From: CALODL01 sp942492115
Lineage (GTDB): Bacteria > Planctomycetota > Phycisphaerae > UBA1845 > CAIVHJ01
NCBI GenBank assembly: GCA_942492115.1
Contig: CALODL010000008.1
Location: 33,339 to 97,338, forward strand
DNA length: 64,000 bases
Direction: 5' to 3'
Part shown: piece after piece, positions 1-8,771 of the stretch
How the letters are laid out: every line of letters begins with the position of its first letter
Numbering within the stretch: position 1 is the first letter of the stretch
Position numbers and translations under genes: made by a program
Notes under the pieces: generated by a model
The model's database searches: none
The model's input: the letters and a program-made list of their open reading frames with translations, nothing else
What the model was told of the DNA's origin: nothing

Positions 1-99
1 GAACAGAAGGCCCGGTTGAGCCGCACACGTTAATGATTAGCGATCATCTGAGCCAAGTCAGCAGTACAATCCGCGTATGCTTGCTGGAGGATGCTGCTG

Positions 100-1086
100 A
101 TGAAGGCCTGCTCATCCCGCCGGTATGCCATGACGCTGACCGAGGCGACGATGGTGATCGTCATGATCATCGTCGTTGTCGTGTGGGCCGTGCCTGCGCT
201 GCAGGCGGGCCGCCGCGGGAGTCGCGGCCAGGCGTGCGCCCGCAACCTGGCCGAGATCGTCCAGTCCTGTCGGGGCTATTCGACGTTCAACTCGGGTGGC
301 TGGCCGGCGGTGGACTCCTGGCGCAACATGCCCTCTACCAACACGAATCCATTTCGTGCGCTGGGTGGCGTTGCGCAATTGCCCCGGGATACCCCGAGCC
401 GCAACCACGAGAACGGGACGCCCGTCGCTCCGTCGCGTTCGCTATGGGTGCTGGTTCGGGAACGTCTGTTGCCACTGAACACGTTCATCTGCCCCGAGAG
501 CGGCGATCGTGTCGATCGGACATCGAATGTCGAGGATTTTCACGATTTCAAAGGCTATGGATTTCTGAGTTACGGCTATCAGATGCCTTACTACTTGCGG
601 CATAATGACTGCTGGCCGCACGCTGACCGTGATCCGCGGATGGTGCTGGTGGCCGACAAGGGGCCGGTGTCGATGCAATCAACCACTCAGGCGGTCGAGG
701 GCGAATCAGCACGCCCTGGTTCGCCAGCGGCCTACAACTCAGCGGTGAACGCCAGGCGGATCCTCGCGTTCATCGATGCCTGTCCCGTGGATATTGACCA
801 GAACCACAGCAATGGCCAGGTCGTCCGCCTGTTCAATTCGCCCAATCACGCCAGGCGCGGCCAGAACATCGGCCGGGTCGACGGCAGCGTCGCGTTCGTC
901 AAGACGCCCTGGGCTGGCGTCGATTCCGACAATATCTACAACACCCAACGGCCCGCATTGTCGACGAACTTCTTCCTGAACATCATGTGCGGTGCTCCGT
1001 TCGGCTTAGCGGGGTTCAGTGCGCCGGGTTATCAATCGCTTGGTGCCGGCTCCAACGCCACCACTGACAGCGCATTGTTTCCCTAG
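100..1086 (+). CDS. Prepilin-like (DUF1559-style) secreted protein
   Basis: The N-terminus has a type IV prepilin-like head: a short basic leader, then MTLTEATMVIVMIIVVVVW with the conserved Glu at position 5 of the mature part, followed by about 20 hydrophobic residues. The residue before the cleavage point is Ala, not the usual Gly. Near the C-terminus, NHARRGQNIGRVDGSVAF resembles the H-X9-DG motif of the planctomycete DUF1559 family, with one extra residue in the spacer. I chose the ATG at 100 because GGAGG (86-90) lies directly before an alternative ATG at 91 and is correctly spaced only for 100. About 328 aa. The role is probably a pseudopilin-like surface or secretion protein; the substrate is unknown. 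Its 3' end overlaps the convergent gene by 71 bases. Confidence 0.75.
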   Translation: MKACSSRRYAMTLTEATMVIVMIIVVVVWAVPALQAGRRGSRGQACARNLAEIVQSCRGYSTFNSGGWPAVDSWRNMPSTNTNPFRALGGVAQLPRDTPSRNHENGTPVAPSRSLWVLVRERLLPLNTFICPESGDRVDRTSNVEDFHDFKGYGFLSYGYQMPYYLRHNDCWPHADRDPRMVLVADKGPVSMQSTTQAVEGESARPGSPAAYNSAVNARRILAFIDACPVDIDQNHSNGQVVRLFNSPNHARRGQNIGRVDGSVAFVKTPWAGVDSDNIYNTQRPALSTNFFLNIMCGAPFGLAGFSAPGYQSLGAGSNATTDSALFP

Positions 1087-4000
1087 GCTCTGTTTGAACA
1101 CTACGCGGCGTGCCGCAACGGCAAAAACAGTGGTCGACTATGGTGTCGGCCCCAGGCCTGGGTATCCGTCGAGCGGCAGGGTGGCCGGGGCGCAGTTTAC
1201 GGGTGATGCGCGTTGGCGGAGGGCCGTCATGGGTGCGGGTGATGTGGATGATGTTGCGGTTGTTGCCGAGCGTCGGAATGAGCTGGCCCGCGCGGTCGGC
1301 GAAGAGAAACGTGCGATCGTCGGGGCGCTCTCGATCGTGTTGCAACTCGACGACGAAGTCCCCGGCGGCATTCGGGCTGGCCAGATAGGTGAAGGTCGCA
1401 AGATGAACGTTGCGCTCCACCGGTTGGGCGGAACCGGTGACTCCCCGAGCCATCTGACCGTGATGGACATTGAACGCCGTCCACACGTCGCGCGTGTCGA
1501 ACGGTGTGGTCGCGGAGTCGACCGCAATATCGACCAGCATCAGTTGGCCGCGCGTTCCACCACGAACGGCAAGGTGCAGTTGATAGGCGCGCAGCGCCGG
1601 GAGTGCATCGCGCAAGATGGCTTGAACCTCGACCACATGGCCGGGCCGCACGGCGCGCGCAGCAGCAACGAGATCGACACGGGCCCCGTCGTGAGGGTGC
1701 AGGGCGGCCCACATGGGCTGCGGCCCGCCGGTGCAGGTGCACGACAGATCGCCGCCGAATATATCGATGACCTGCAGGGCATCGGCCGCATCGCAGAACC
1801 CGTCCGGGGTACACGGCAGGTCCGGTGACGCACCATCGACGTTGTACGCTGCGGGAGCTGCGGGTTCGCATGGGTAACCAAGGTGACCGGCGGTGTTCTG
1901 GTCGGCGAAACAGTTCAGCGCGTGGTAGCGGTCGTGGCCATCCCGGATACCATCCGGTGCGCAGGCGCCGAAAGGGCCACCGTAATCCGCGGCGCTGCGC
2001 GGGCTCGATGTGCACAGGCCGTCGAAGTCCGTACCGCACGCGTGCCACATGCAAGCATCGTCGGTGATGTCGTCGCCGTCACGGTCGGCGCAATCGGACA
2101 GGTTCCTGCACGATTCGCACTCGTCGGGCACGGTGTTGCGGTTGACATCGGGGCTCGCCCCGTCCTGGACGTCGCAGAGATCGAGTCGATCGTTTGCATT
2201 GCAGTCTCCGGCCTGGCCGCACGCGCGGTGACCGCTGCACGCCAGGCCAGTCACGGGGTCGACGGCCGCACAATCCAGGTCACAGATATCGCTGGCGCCG
2301 TTATCATCGCAATCGAAGGTCTCCAGGCCTGGGATGCGAATCATGCGCACGCCCTGCGATGTCGATACGAACAGCAGGCGGCCATCGGCACTCATCGAGG
2401 TCACGCCGCTGCCAAAGGCTTCCGAGGTTCCGATGTTTTCGCCGATGGGCAAACGATACAGTTCGTTCCAGCTGATCATGTCGAAGGCCACGACCTCGTT
2501 GGCGACGTCGTCCACGCCGAAGAGAATGTCAGCGACCGGGCTGAAGGCCACGCCTCCGAGGGTCCCCTCGATGGTGTCGATGGCCGTGAGGTCGGGGTTC
2601 ATCAGGGACAGATTGGCGCCGAACTCGAAGGCAATGGCCGTCGCGTCGCGACTGACCGCGGCGAGGTTGTGCTGGAGGAAACTGCTGACTTCTGCCGCAT
2701 GTGGGAACGTGTCGGTCGCTGCATCGTAGGTGAAGATCGGTCCTTTCGACGCCACAGGTTCGACGAAGAACAGCAGGGTGCGTTCGGCACCGCGGTCGAT
2801 GCGCGTCTGCTTGACCACGCCGCCGTCGAACCCCGAGCCGAGAGCATCTTCGCGCTCGATGACCGTGTGGGCTGCAAGATCCAGTTCACGGATCGGCACG
2901 CGGCCACCGCTGCCCGAACGATCGGTGGTGAAGAACGCCTTGCCGCCGGTACTGATCGCGACATCCCAAGCTCCGAGTTCAGCGCTGGTCAATTCAAAGA
3001 ACACATTGTCAACCCCACCTGTGGTGACGTCGACATCACGGACGAGCCCGAGCGTGGCGCCCTGGGCTTCTTCGGCCACGACCACGCAGCTGCTGTCCTC
3101 CGCGATGTCGATGCCATTGAGCTTGACACCGACTGCAAACGGCGGAAGGGCGGTCAGCGTGGCGGTGTTGAATCGCTCGATGTGCCCGTTCGTCGTCGTG
3201 ATGTACAGGATGTCGCGCCGGCCGTCGTGGACATGGTCGCGACGGTCAGGGACCGCGATCAGTAGTCCCCCGTCCGTCGGTTCGCACGCGTCCAGGATGC
3301 CGTTGCCATCAAGGTCGCCATTGCGATCGTCCGCGATGTCACACGCATCGGCGATTCCGTTACCGTTGCAATCGCCTTCACACGGATCCGGGATGCCATT
3401 GGGTTGGCAGTCGAACACGCTCCCCGACGTGACTTCACAGCTATCGAGTATGCCGTTGAGGTTGCAATCCGCCGCCCCGGCCGCGATGTCACATTCGTCA
3501 ACGATGCCGTTGTCATCGCAATCGACCTCGCATTCGTCGGGCACGATGTTGCCGTTGCAGTCAGTTTCTGTCCCGCAGCTGAGTGCCTCGGTACACGACC
3601 GGCCGGTCAGCGGGTCCTCCGCCGCACAGGCGATGTCGCAGAGGTCGGCGACCTGGTTGTCATTGCAGTCATCGGCCCCGCGGTCCGGGAGGGGAAACAT
3701 GCGGATGCCAGCCGGAGTCGACAGGAACAGGCGGCGACCATCCGCAGAGATCGACATCACACCGCTGGCGAACGCGACCGAGGCACCGACATCCTCGCCG
3801 ATGTCCATGCGAAACAGTTCTGCCCATGTTCCGACGCGTAGGGCCACGAGCTCGTCCATGAGATCATCGACCATGTACAGCGTGTCCTGAGTCGGGCTGA
3901 ACAGCAGGCCGCCCTGGAAGCCATTGATGACATCGAGCGCCGCGAGCTGGGGGTCGAGAACCGGTGTGCCGATGCCGAACTCGAAGGCGATCAGCTGCCC

Positions 4001-4681
4001 CGTGCGTTCGACCGCCGCAAGGTTGTTCTGCAGGAATGAGCCGACTTCGGCAGCGAAGGGAAATGTGTCCGTTGCGGCATCGTAACTGAACACGGGGCCT
4101 TTGGATGCAACCGGCTCGACGATGAAGGCGGCAGTACGGTCAGCGCTGCGGTCCAGCCGCGTCCGAGTGACCACCCAGCCATTGATGCCGGAGCCCGGTG
4201 TATCGTCGCGCTGCACGATCGTATCGTCGGCGAGAGTGATCTCGCGGATCGGCACGCGACCGCCGGATCCGGAGCGTTGCGCAGTAAAGAACCCCTTGTC
4301 GTTGGACATGATCACCACGTCCCAGGAGCCCTCTTCTGACTGGGTCAAGTCGTAGGTCAGGTTGGTCACGGTGCCGTCTGGGGTACGGACTTTGCGCACG
4401 AACCCCTGCGTCGGTCCGAAGACGACTTCCGCAACGTAGAGGTCATTACCGTCCGGCGTGATGTCGAGGCCGTTGAGCTCGTTGCCCACGTCATAAGGTG
4501 CCAGGAACTCATCCGCCAACACATCGTAACGGGCAATCGTGCCCTGCTCTTGTGAGATGTATAACAGGTGACGCTGATCATCGAACACGTGATCGCGGCG
4601 GTCGTTGATCGTGATGAGCGTGCTTTGGCCGTGGGCGGTGTCGGCCAGGAGCACAACGAGCGTCATGACAGCGGCACGCAT
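1016..4681 (-). CDS. Large secreted duplicated beta-propeller / TSP3 / dockerin / cohesin-like protein
   Basis: About 1221 aa. A signal peptide (MRAAVMTLVVLLADTAHGQ) starts at the ATG at 4681, preceded by GGAGG eight bases upstream. Two homologous blocks of about 350 aa follow, each opening with DRRDHV...LYI and containing SGSGGRVPIRE, EPVASKGP and DAATDTFP; they look like WD40/NHL-type propellers. Each block is followed by Cys/Asp-rich thrombospondin type 3-like repeats (DCNGNxxPDEC). Then come a dockerin-like Ca-binding stretch (CAPDGIRDGHDRYHALNCF) and a cohesin-like beta domain (RAYQLHLAVRGG ... WTAFNV ... RTFLF). The last 70 residues are Arg-rich and have no counterpart in the paralogous domain at 13068-15104, so the true end may be blurred by a frameshift. 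Probably extracellular or cell-surface; no enzymatic motif seen. Confidence 0.75.
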   Translation of the reverse strand: MRAAVMTLVVLLADTAHGQSTLITINDRRDHVFDDQRHLLYISQEQGTIARYDVLADEFLAPYDVGNELNGLDITPDGNDLYVAEVVFGPTQGFVRKVRTPDGTVTNLTYDLTQSEEGSWDVVIMSNDKGFFTAQRSGSGGRVPIREITLADDTIVQRDDTPGSGINGWVVTRTRLDRSADRTAAFIVEPVASKGPVFSYDAATDTFPFAAEVGSFLQNNLAAVERTGQLIAFEFGIGTPVLDPQLAALDVINGFQGGLLFSPTQDTLYMVDDLMDELVALRVGTWAELFRMDIGEDVGASVAFASGVMSISADGRRLFLSTPAGIRMFPLPDRGADDCNDNQVADLCDIACAAEDPLTGRSCTEALSCGTETDCNGNIVPDECEVDCDDNGIVDECDIAAGAADCNLNGILDSCEVTSGSVFDCQPNGIPDPCEGDCNGNGIADACDIADDRNGDLDGNGILDACEPTDGGLLIAVPDRRDHVHDGRRDILYITTTNGHIERFNTATLTALPPFAVGVKLNGIDIAEDSSCVVVAEEAQGATLGLVRDVDVTTGGVDNVFFELTSAELGAWDVAISTGGKAFFTTDRSGSGGRVPIRELDLAAHTVIEREDALGSGFDGGVVKQTRIDRGAERTLLFFVEPVASKGPIFTYDAATDTFPHAAEVSSFLQHNLAAVSRDATAIAFEFGANLSLMNPDLTAIDTIEGTLGGVAFSPVADILFGVDDVANEVVAFDMISWNELYRLPIGENIGTSEAFGSGVTSMSADGRLLFVSTSQGVRMIRIPGLETFDCDDNGASDICDLDCAAVDPVTGLACSGHRACGQAGDCNANDRLDLCDVQDGASPDVNRNTVPDECESCRNLSDCADRDGDDITDDACMWHACGTDFDGLCTSSPRSAADYGGPFGACAPDGIRDGHDRYHALNCFADQNTAGHLGYPCEPAAPAAYNVDGASPDLPCTPDGFCDAADALQVIDIFGGDLSCTCTGGPQPMWAALHPHDGARVDLVAAARAVRPGHVVEVQAILRDALPALRAYQLHLAVRGGTRGQLMLVDIAVDSATTPFDTRDVWTAFNVHHGQMARGVTGSAQPVERNVHLATFTYLASPNAAGDFVVELQHDRERPDDRTFLFADRAGQLIPTLGNNRNIIHITRTHDGPPPTRITRKLRPGHPAARRIPRPGADTIVDHCFCRCGTPRSVQTEPRETMRCQWWRWSRHQAIDNPAH

Positions 4682-4788
4682 GGCTTCGTCCTCCCTCACA
4701 TGCGAAATGATGGCGCCATTGTAGCGGCAGCGCGCACCCGAGTCATCCCTGCTCCCGGGGAGCACCTTGTTCCTGCAGCGAAATGAAC

Positions 4789-5751
4789 TTAAGGCGCCGT
4801 CACCATCGGGGGGTCGGCATCGTCGCCTGTGCCCGAAAACCTGCGATTGTGTGACCACTGGTCATTTTCGGTTATACCCGGCATGGGGTAGGAGCCGTCA
4901 GGGCGCTGAACGTAGCCGACCGCGTCAGGAGCCAGCGTTTCGACATGGGTATCGGTGAACAGAAAATTGGCCCGGTCACCGTGTCGCGGATCGGGGCCGC
5001 TGCGGGCCTCGTTGCGGTGGTTGTTATCGCAGAAGTCGCCGGTGGTGGTCAGACGCGGCGGGTCGAGTGACCAACCATGATTGCCCTGGTGCTTGAGGTC
5101 GTTGTTCTTGCCCGTGACGTTGTAGCCCAGGCGTTGCTGGGTGGGATAAGTCGCCGAGGTCCCCAGGGTATCGGCGGCCATGACCGTATCGGAGGCGACG
5201 CGGATGTCGTCGATCTTCACCGGGAAGTTGATGAAGCCCAGGTTCGCATTGCTGCCGGACTTGTCCGACAGGAATCGACTGTTGCCCAGGAACTGGTAAT
5301 TATAACCGTACGTGTAGTTGCGGTTGTTGTTCCAGGCACCACGTGTCGGGCACAGGAACAAACGGTTGTCGACCGCCTTGGTGTTGTCGTCTGCCGGGTC
5401 TTCGCTGGGGTGGGCGTAGGCGTAGTAGCCGGCCTCGGCGCCCATCTGGATGAACCATCGCGGGCGGTACTGATAGCCATTGCCAACGAAGTAGGTATTG
5501 GGGGTGCCGGCGATCTTGGCCATGCGTCCGGGAACGATGGCGCCATCGCTGAGATCGGCATAGATTGTCCAGCCAGTGGCCATTTGCCGCAGGTTGCTCG
5601 CACACACGACCCCGCGGCTGGCTTCGCGGGCGCTGCGAATCGACGGCAACAGGAGGCCCATCACTACGGCAATGATCGAAAGGACCACCAGCAACTCGAC
5701 GAGCGTGAACGCTCTGCTGATTCGACGGGTTGAGTGTTTGGCCATGATCAT
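4789..5751 (-). CDS. Prepilin-like DUF1559-type protein
   Basis: The N-terminus MAKHSTRRISRAFTLVELLV is a textbook type IV prepilin/pseudopilin head: basic leader, F-T-L-V-E, then the hydrophobic helix VVLSIIAVVMGLLLPSI. About 320 aa from the ATG at 5751; a second in-frame ATG at 5745 is equally good and there is no clear Shine-Dalgarno site for either. The C-terminal part has RHGDRANFLFTDTHVETL, an H-X9-D variant of the family motif in which DG is replaced by DT. Planctomycetes carry many such proteins; their individual roles are mostly unknown, but processing by a prepilin peptidase is expected. It is transcribed toward the propeller gene (107-base gap), so the two may be co-transcribed. 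Confidence 0.85.
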   Translation of the reverse strand: MIMAKHSTRRISRAFTLVELLVVLSIIAVVMGLLLPSIRSAREASRGVVCASNLRQMATGWTIYADLSDGAIVPGRMAKIAGTPNTYFVGNGYQYRPRWFIQMGAEAGYYAYAHPSEDPADDNTKAVDNRLFLCPTRGAWNNNRNYTYGYNYQFLGNSRFLSDKSGSNANLGFINFPVKIDDIRVASDTVMAADTLGTSATYPTQQRLGYNVTGKNNDLKHQGNHGWSLDPPRLTTTGDFCDNNHRNEARSGPDPRHGDRANFLFTDTHVETLAPDAVGYVQRPDGSYPMPGITENDQWSHNRRFSGTGDDADPPMVTAP

Positions 5752-5839
5752 GAACGGAGCCAATATATCATTAGAACGTCCGACGTTGAAGTGAAGACGG
5801 CGCCGCGCCCACAAACCCTTCAAGGGGCGCGAGAAAGTG

Positions 5840-6562
5840 TCAGGGGCCCTGGTCGGATCTCGGTGTCGGGTGTGCACCCGGATCGTCGGCCTGCCGTTCG
5901 TTCACGCGGGTCAAACGGAGCAGGTAGGGGATACCGAGCATCAGAGTCACACCGCCGGCGGTGTGACCGAGCCAGGCCGGCATCTCCAGACGCTTGTGGG
6001 CAAACAGAATGATGACCGCGGCGCCCCACAGCAGACTCAGGCCCCAAGCCCGCCACCGCGCGGCGGTGCCGCGTGGTGCGAGTGTGTTTTCGAAGCCGCA
6101 TTCTGGACACCGCATGCTCCCACCCCGGAGGTCATATCCGCAGGTCTGGCACAATCCTGTGCGCGACCGGACCAGTCGCCGACGCACCGGCGTCGCGACC
6201 CACAAGGGATAGATGGCCAGGAGAATGCCGGGCACATGGAGTGGCACTGAAACACTGGTGTCGAACCACCCGGGGGCCGGATTCCTGCGCGTGATCTGCG
6301 GCCACGAGTGGCTGACGTTGAGAATGAGCTTAGAACCGAAGCCGGTGTTGAGCACTGCCGATCCAAGCGTGTTGTCGGGAATGAGCAACCTCTGGTGGAA
6401 GATGTGCAGGACACCCTCGGCCATGACCACGTGCAACGAGGTGAAGTGGGGCGGTCGGGTCCGCTCACGCTGGACATAGGGTCCCCACATACTGGCCACC
6501 CAGGCGACCGCTGCCACCACCATGCCGGTGCGGCACAATATCAGAAACCAGCAACGCGTCAT
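5840..6562 (-). CDS. Membrane protein with central zinc ribbon (CxxCGYDLRG)
   Basis: 240 aa. An N-terminal hydrophobic helix (GMVVAAVAWVASMW) is followed by an extracytoplasmic stretch, another hydrophobic segment (VPGILLAIYPLWVATP), then the zinc ribbon CQTCGYDLRGGSMRCPECGF at about residues 138-157, and two more membrane segments. Four Cys in two CxxC pairs should bind zinc. The CGYDLRG signature is common in small planctomycete membrane proteins of unknown function; I know of no assigned role. It starts 31 bases downstream of tRNA-Arg on the same strand and may be read through from it. No clear ribosome site precedes the ATG. Confidence 0.65.
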   Translation of the reverse strand: MTRCWFLILCRTGMVVAAVAWVASMWGPYVQRERTRPPHFTSLHVVMAEGVLHIFHQRLLIPDNTLGSAVLNTGFGSKLILNVSHSWPQITRRNPAPGWFDTSVSVPLHVPGILLAIYPLWVATPVRRRLVRSRTGLCQTCGYDLRGGSMRCPECGFENTLAPRGTAARWRAWGLSLLWGAAVIILFAHKRLEMPAWLGHTAGGVTLMLGIPYLLRLTRVNERQADDPGAHPTPRSDQGP

Positions 6563-6593
6563 GGCGTCGGTGAACCGAAGACGATTCGACCAC

Positions 6594-6667
6594 TACGCCG
6601 GACAGGACTCGAACCTGTGACCGCGGGATTAGAAATCCCGTGCTCTATCCAACTGAGCTACCGGCGC
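6594..6667 (-). tRNA. tRNA-Arg(TCT)
   Basis: Reads on the minus strand as a complete cloverleaf: acceptor GCGCCGG/CCGGCGT (first pair G-U), D arm with GCTCAGTTGGATAGAGC, anticodon stem CGGGA/TCCCG with loop TTTCTAA (anticodon TCT), and T arm with GGTTCGAGTCC. The discriminator is A and CCA is not encoded. 74 bases. Confidence 0.95.
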
Positions 6668-6771
6668 ACATCAATGCGGGCAATAGGTTACGACAAGAAG
6701 GGGCATGGCACAAGATGGAATTGGTCACTGATGCGGTAGTGGCTCGTTTCATTGGGCGCTCTCCTCAGGCA

Positions 6772-6902
6772 CTATCCGGCTTCGGCAATGCGCTTCATGG
6801 CAGCGTGCAGGGCTTCATTCACGTCGCCTGTGTAGTGCTTCTTGACGACTTCCTGCTGACGACACCCACGATCGACAGGATGAGCAGGGACTTGCGGATC
6901 AT
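6772..6902 (-). pseudogene. Possible small secreted-protein gene, broken by a frameshift
   Basis: An ATG at 6902 overlaps the stop of the upstream zinc-ribbon gene by four bases (ATGA), the usual sign of translational coupling, and begins MIRKSLLILSIVGVVS, which looks like a signal peptide. That frame stops soon after. A second frame continues with QQEVVKKHYTGDVNEALHAA and ends at 6772. The two pieces would join through a single frameshift around 6850. I do not recognise the product. It could equally be an intact 27-residue peptide. Confidence 0.3.
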
Positions 6903-7297
6903 CGCTCGAACTCCGTACCGCACTCGGGACATCGGGGGGCGGGGAGTCCACGAAGATCATAATTACACTTGCGACAATGGCTCGCTACTTCGTGCCTCGG
7001 CTTGGGATCCACACATAATGACGCGGGAAGTCCGCAGAGCAGTCCTGCAAACCAGAGGACAAGCGACAACAAAGCGATCAAGCCCGTGCTGATTCCAACC
7101 CCCACGAGACCGGCAGAGGGCCTCGACGTAAGGAGTCCTTCAGGCAACGTTCCAAGAAGAAAAAAGCCTGACGTGAGGATGACTGCCTTGGTGAGACCAG
7201 GTCGAGCACTATGCCATGTCTTGATCCTCCAGTTAACACCATGTACGACCCCCGAGATGAAAGGGATCGTCAGCAAGAGCAAGGCAACCAGGACCAC
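6899..7297 (-). CDS. Small membrane protein with C-terminal zinc ribbon
   Basis: About 132 aa with three hydrophobic segments (VVLVALLLLTIPFISGVV; AVILTSGFFLLGTLP; STGLIALLSLVLWFAGLL) and a C-terminal ribbon CRKCNYDLRGLPAPRCPECG. I chose the GTG at 7297, preceded by GGAGG four bases upstream; the reading frame stays open further upstream, but only into domain VI of the group II intron that is inserted about 45 bases before this start. The intron therefore sits in the 5' region or promoter of this gene, and expression may depend on splicing or on read-through. Function unknown, same ribbon family as 5840-6562 and 9305-9874. Confidence 0.6.
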   Translation of the reverse strand: MVLVALLLLTIPFISGVVHGVNWRIKTWHSARPGLTKAVILTSGFFLLGTLPEGLLTSRPSAGLVGVGISTGLIALLSLVLWFAGLLCGLPASLCVDPKPRHEVASHCRKCNYDLRGLPAPRCPECGTEFER

Positions 7298-7382
7298 GCG
7301 ACCTCCAGTTTCATTCTTTCTGCCGAGTGAGAGTATCTGAGATGGCCGGGTGGCCCGGGGCGTTTCCACCCCGGGCTCCCAC

Positions 7383-7416
7383 AGATCCGGACGTGCGCGA
7401 CTAGCGCATCCGGCTC
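7383..7416 (-). ncRNA. Group II intron domain V
   Basis: A 34-base hairpin on the minus strand that begins GAGCCGGATGCGC and ends GCGCACGTCCGGATCT. It has the catalytic AGC triad near its 5' side, a two-base bulge (CG) on the 3' side and a TAGT-type loop, as expected for the catalytic core of bacterial group II introns. Confidence 0.85.
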
Positions 7417-7430
7417 CTCAAGTTATGGTT

Positions 7431-8771
7431 TCACTTCTGACGGTACACGGAGTGGACGACCACTGGCTTTGGCAAGGGGTAGGTCTCCAGCATTTTGACG
7501 AACCATTCCCAGTCGCGATACGCTTTGCGCGATCGCCGCGTCAGCCAGTTCTTCCATATCCGTTTGCATCCCTCCCAGAAGCTCGTGAGCATGGCACCAT
7601 TACCCGTGATGCCGTAGTAACTGTAATGCCCCTGAATCTTCTGGCGCAGAATGCGATGCTGCTCCTGTATCTTGAGGTGTCGGTTCTCGCGACACCATTT
7701 GGCAATGGTACTGAGTGCTCGGTGGAACCTGCTGGATTCGGTCTTGCGCCTGATCACCCAGGATCCTCGGTGGGATTTCGCCCAGTAGTGCGTGAAGCCC
7801 AGGAACGCGAACGCTCCAGGGCCCTTGCCCTGGTGAGGCCGCGGCGGTTTGTCAAACGGAACCAGACGGGTCTTGTCCGTATTGATCTTCAAACCGTATT
7901 TGGCCAGACGTTTGGGCAGCACGTCGAGGACACGCTGCGCGTCAGCTTCATGCGTGAAGCCGATGACGAAGTCGTCGGCATAGCGCACAAGATAGGTCTT
8001 GCCGCTCATGCGCGGCTTGACCTCTTGTTCGAACCATTCATCCAGCACGTAGTGCATGTAGATGTTGGCCAGCAAGGGCGATATCACGCCGCCCTGCGGT
8101 GTTCCGCGTGTTGACCGCGTCCAACATCCGTCGTGCAGCACTCCGGCATTCAACCATTTGCCGATCAGCCGGATCAGCACACCATCACGAACCCGTCGCT
8201 TGATAAACTCCCGAAGATGCCCATGGTCGAGCGTATCGAAGAACTTCTCGATATCCACTTCAAGGATCACGCCGCCATTCGCATCCGTTGCATGTTGCCA
8301 CAGGGATTGGAGTGCGTCGTGGGCACTGCGCCCCGGGCGGAAGCCATACGAACAGTCCAGGAAGTCTTGCTCGTATACTTCTTCCAGGACCATGACAACC
8401 GCTCGTTGCAGGACTTTGTCCTCGAACGTCGGTATGCCAAGCGGTCGCGTTCCATCTGTGCCTTTCGGGATGTGCACGCGTCGAACGGCCGGGGCGCGGT
8501 ACAGACCAGACTTGGCACGCTCCAGTAGCAACTTGAGATTGTCCTCCAGTTGCTCTGCGTAGGCGGCGGCAGTCTGACCATCGATACCACAAGCCCCGTC
8601 CTTGCGTGTACGCCGATAGGCTTCACGTAGCCACTCGATGTCCATGTGGTAGGCGAGTGAAGTGAAGCTGATCTTCGGTGTGCGTTGTGCAAGCGTAGCT
8701 ATTCGTTGTCGTTTCGTTGACACGGTACCAGGTTCCCTTGTACCTGACGTGGAGCCCTTCAACGAATCCAT
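7431..8771 (-). CDS. ltrA: Group II intron reverse transcriptase/maturase
   Basis: 446 aa, the usual length for a maturase without an endonuclease domain. RT blocks in order: DGACGIDGQT (RT0/1), RPLGIPTFEDKVLQRA (RT2), SYGFRPGRSAHDAL (RT2a/3), DIEKFFDTLDH (RT3), GTPQGGVISPLLANIYMH (RT4), and the catalytic YADD at residues 264-267, followed by GFLGFTHYW-type RT7 (AFLGFTHYW). The C-terminal maturase X domain is present (HRILRQKIQGHYSYYG). No HNH zinc-finger endonuclease follows, so mobility would rely on nicked or replicating DNA. The start at 8771 has AAGGAG upstream. The gene is intact, so the element could still be active. Confidence 0.95.
   Translation of the reverse strand: MDSLKGSTSGTREPGTVSTKRQRIATLAQRTPKISFTSLAYHMDIEWLREAYRRTRKDGACGIDGQTAAAYAEQLEDNLKLLLERAKSGLYRAPAVRRVHIPKGTDGTRPLGIPTFEDKVLQRAVVMVLEEVYEQDFLDCSYGFRPGRSAHDALQSLWQHATDANGGVILEVDIEKFFDTLDHGHLREFIKRRVRDGVLIRLIGKWLNAGVLHDGCWTRSTRGTPQGGVISPLLANIYMHYVLDEWFEQEVKPRMSGKTYLVRYADDFVIGFTHEADAQRVLDVLPKRLAKYGLKINTDKTRLVPFDKPPRPHQGKGPGAFAFLGFTHYWAKSHRGSWVIRRKTESSRFHRALSTIAKWCRENRHLKIQEQHRILRQKIQGHYSYYGITGNGAMLTSFWEGCKRIWKNWLTRRSRKAYRDWEWFVKMLETYPLPKPVVVHSVYRQK

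Noticed and set aside
1883..3265. Long open frame (460 codons) on the plus strand
   Set aside because: Lies wholly inside the propeller gene on the opposite strand, where GC-rich codons give open antisense frames; no ribosome site, no recognisable motif.
7298..7369. GTG at 7369 as the start of the zinc-ribbon gene
   Set aside because: This start is within domain VI of the group II intron, so it cannot be the native start.
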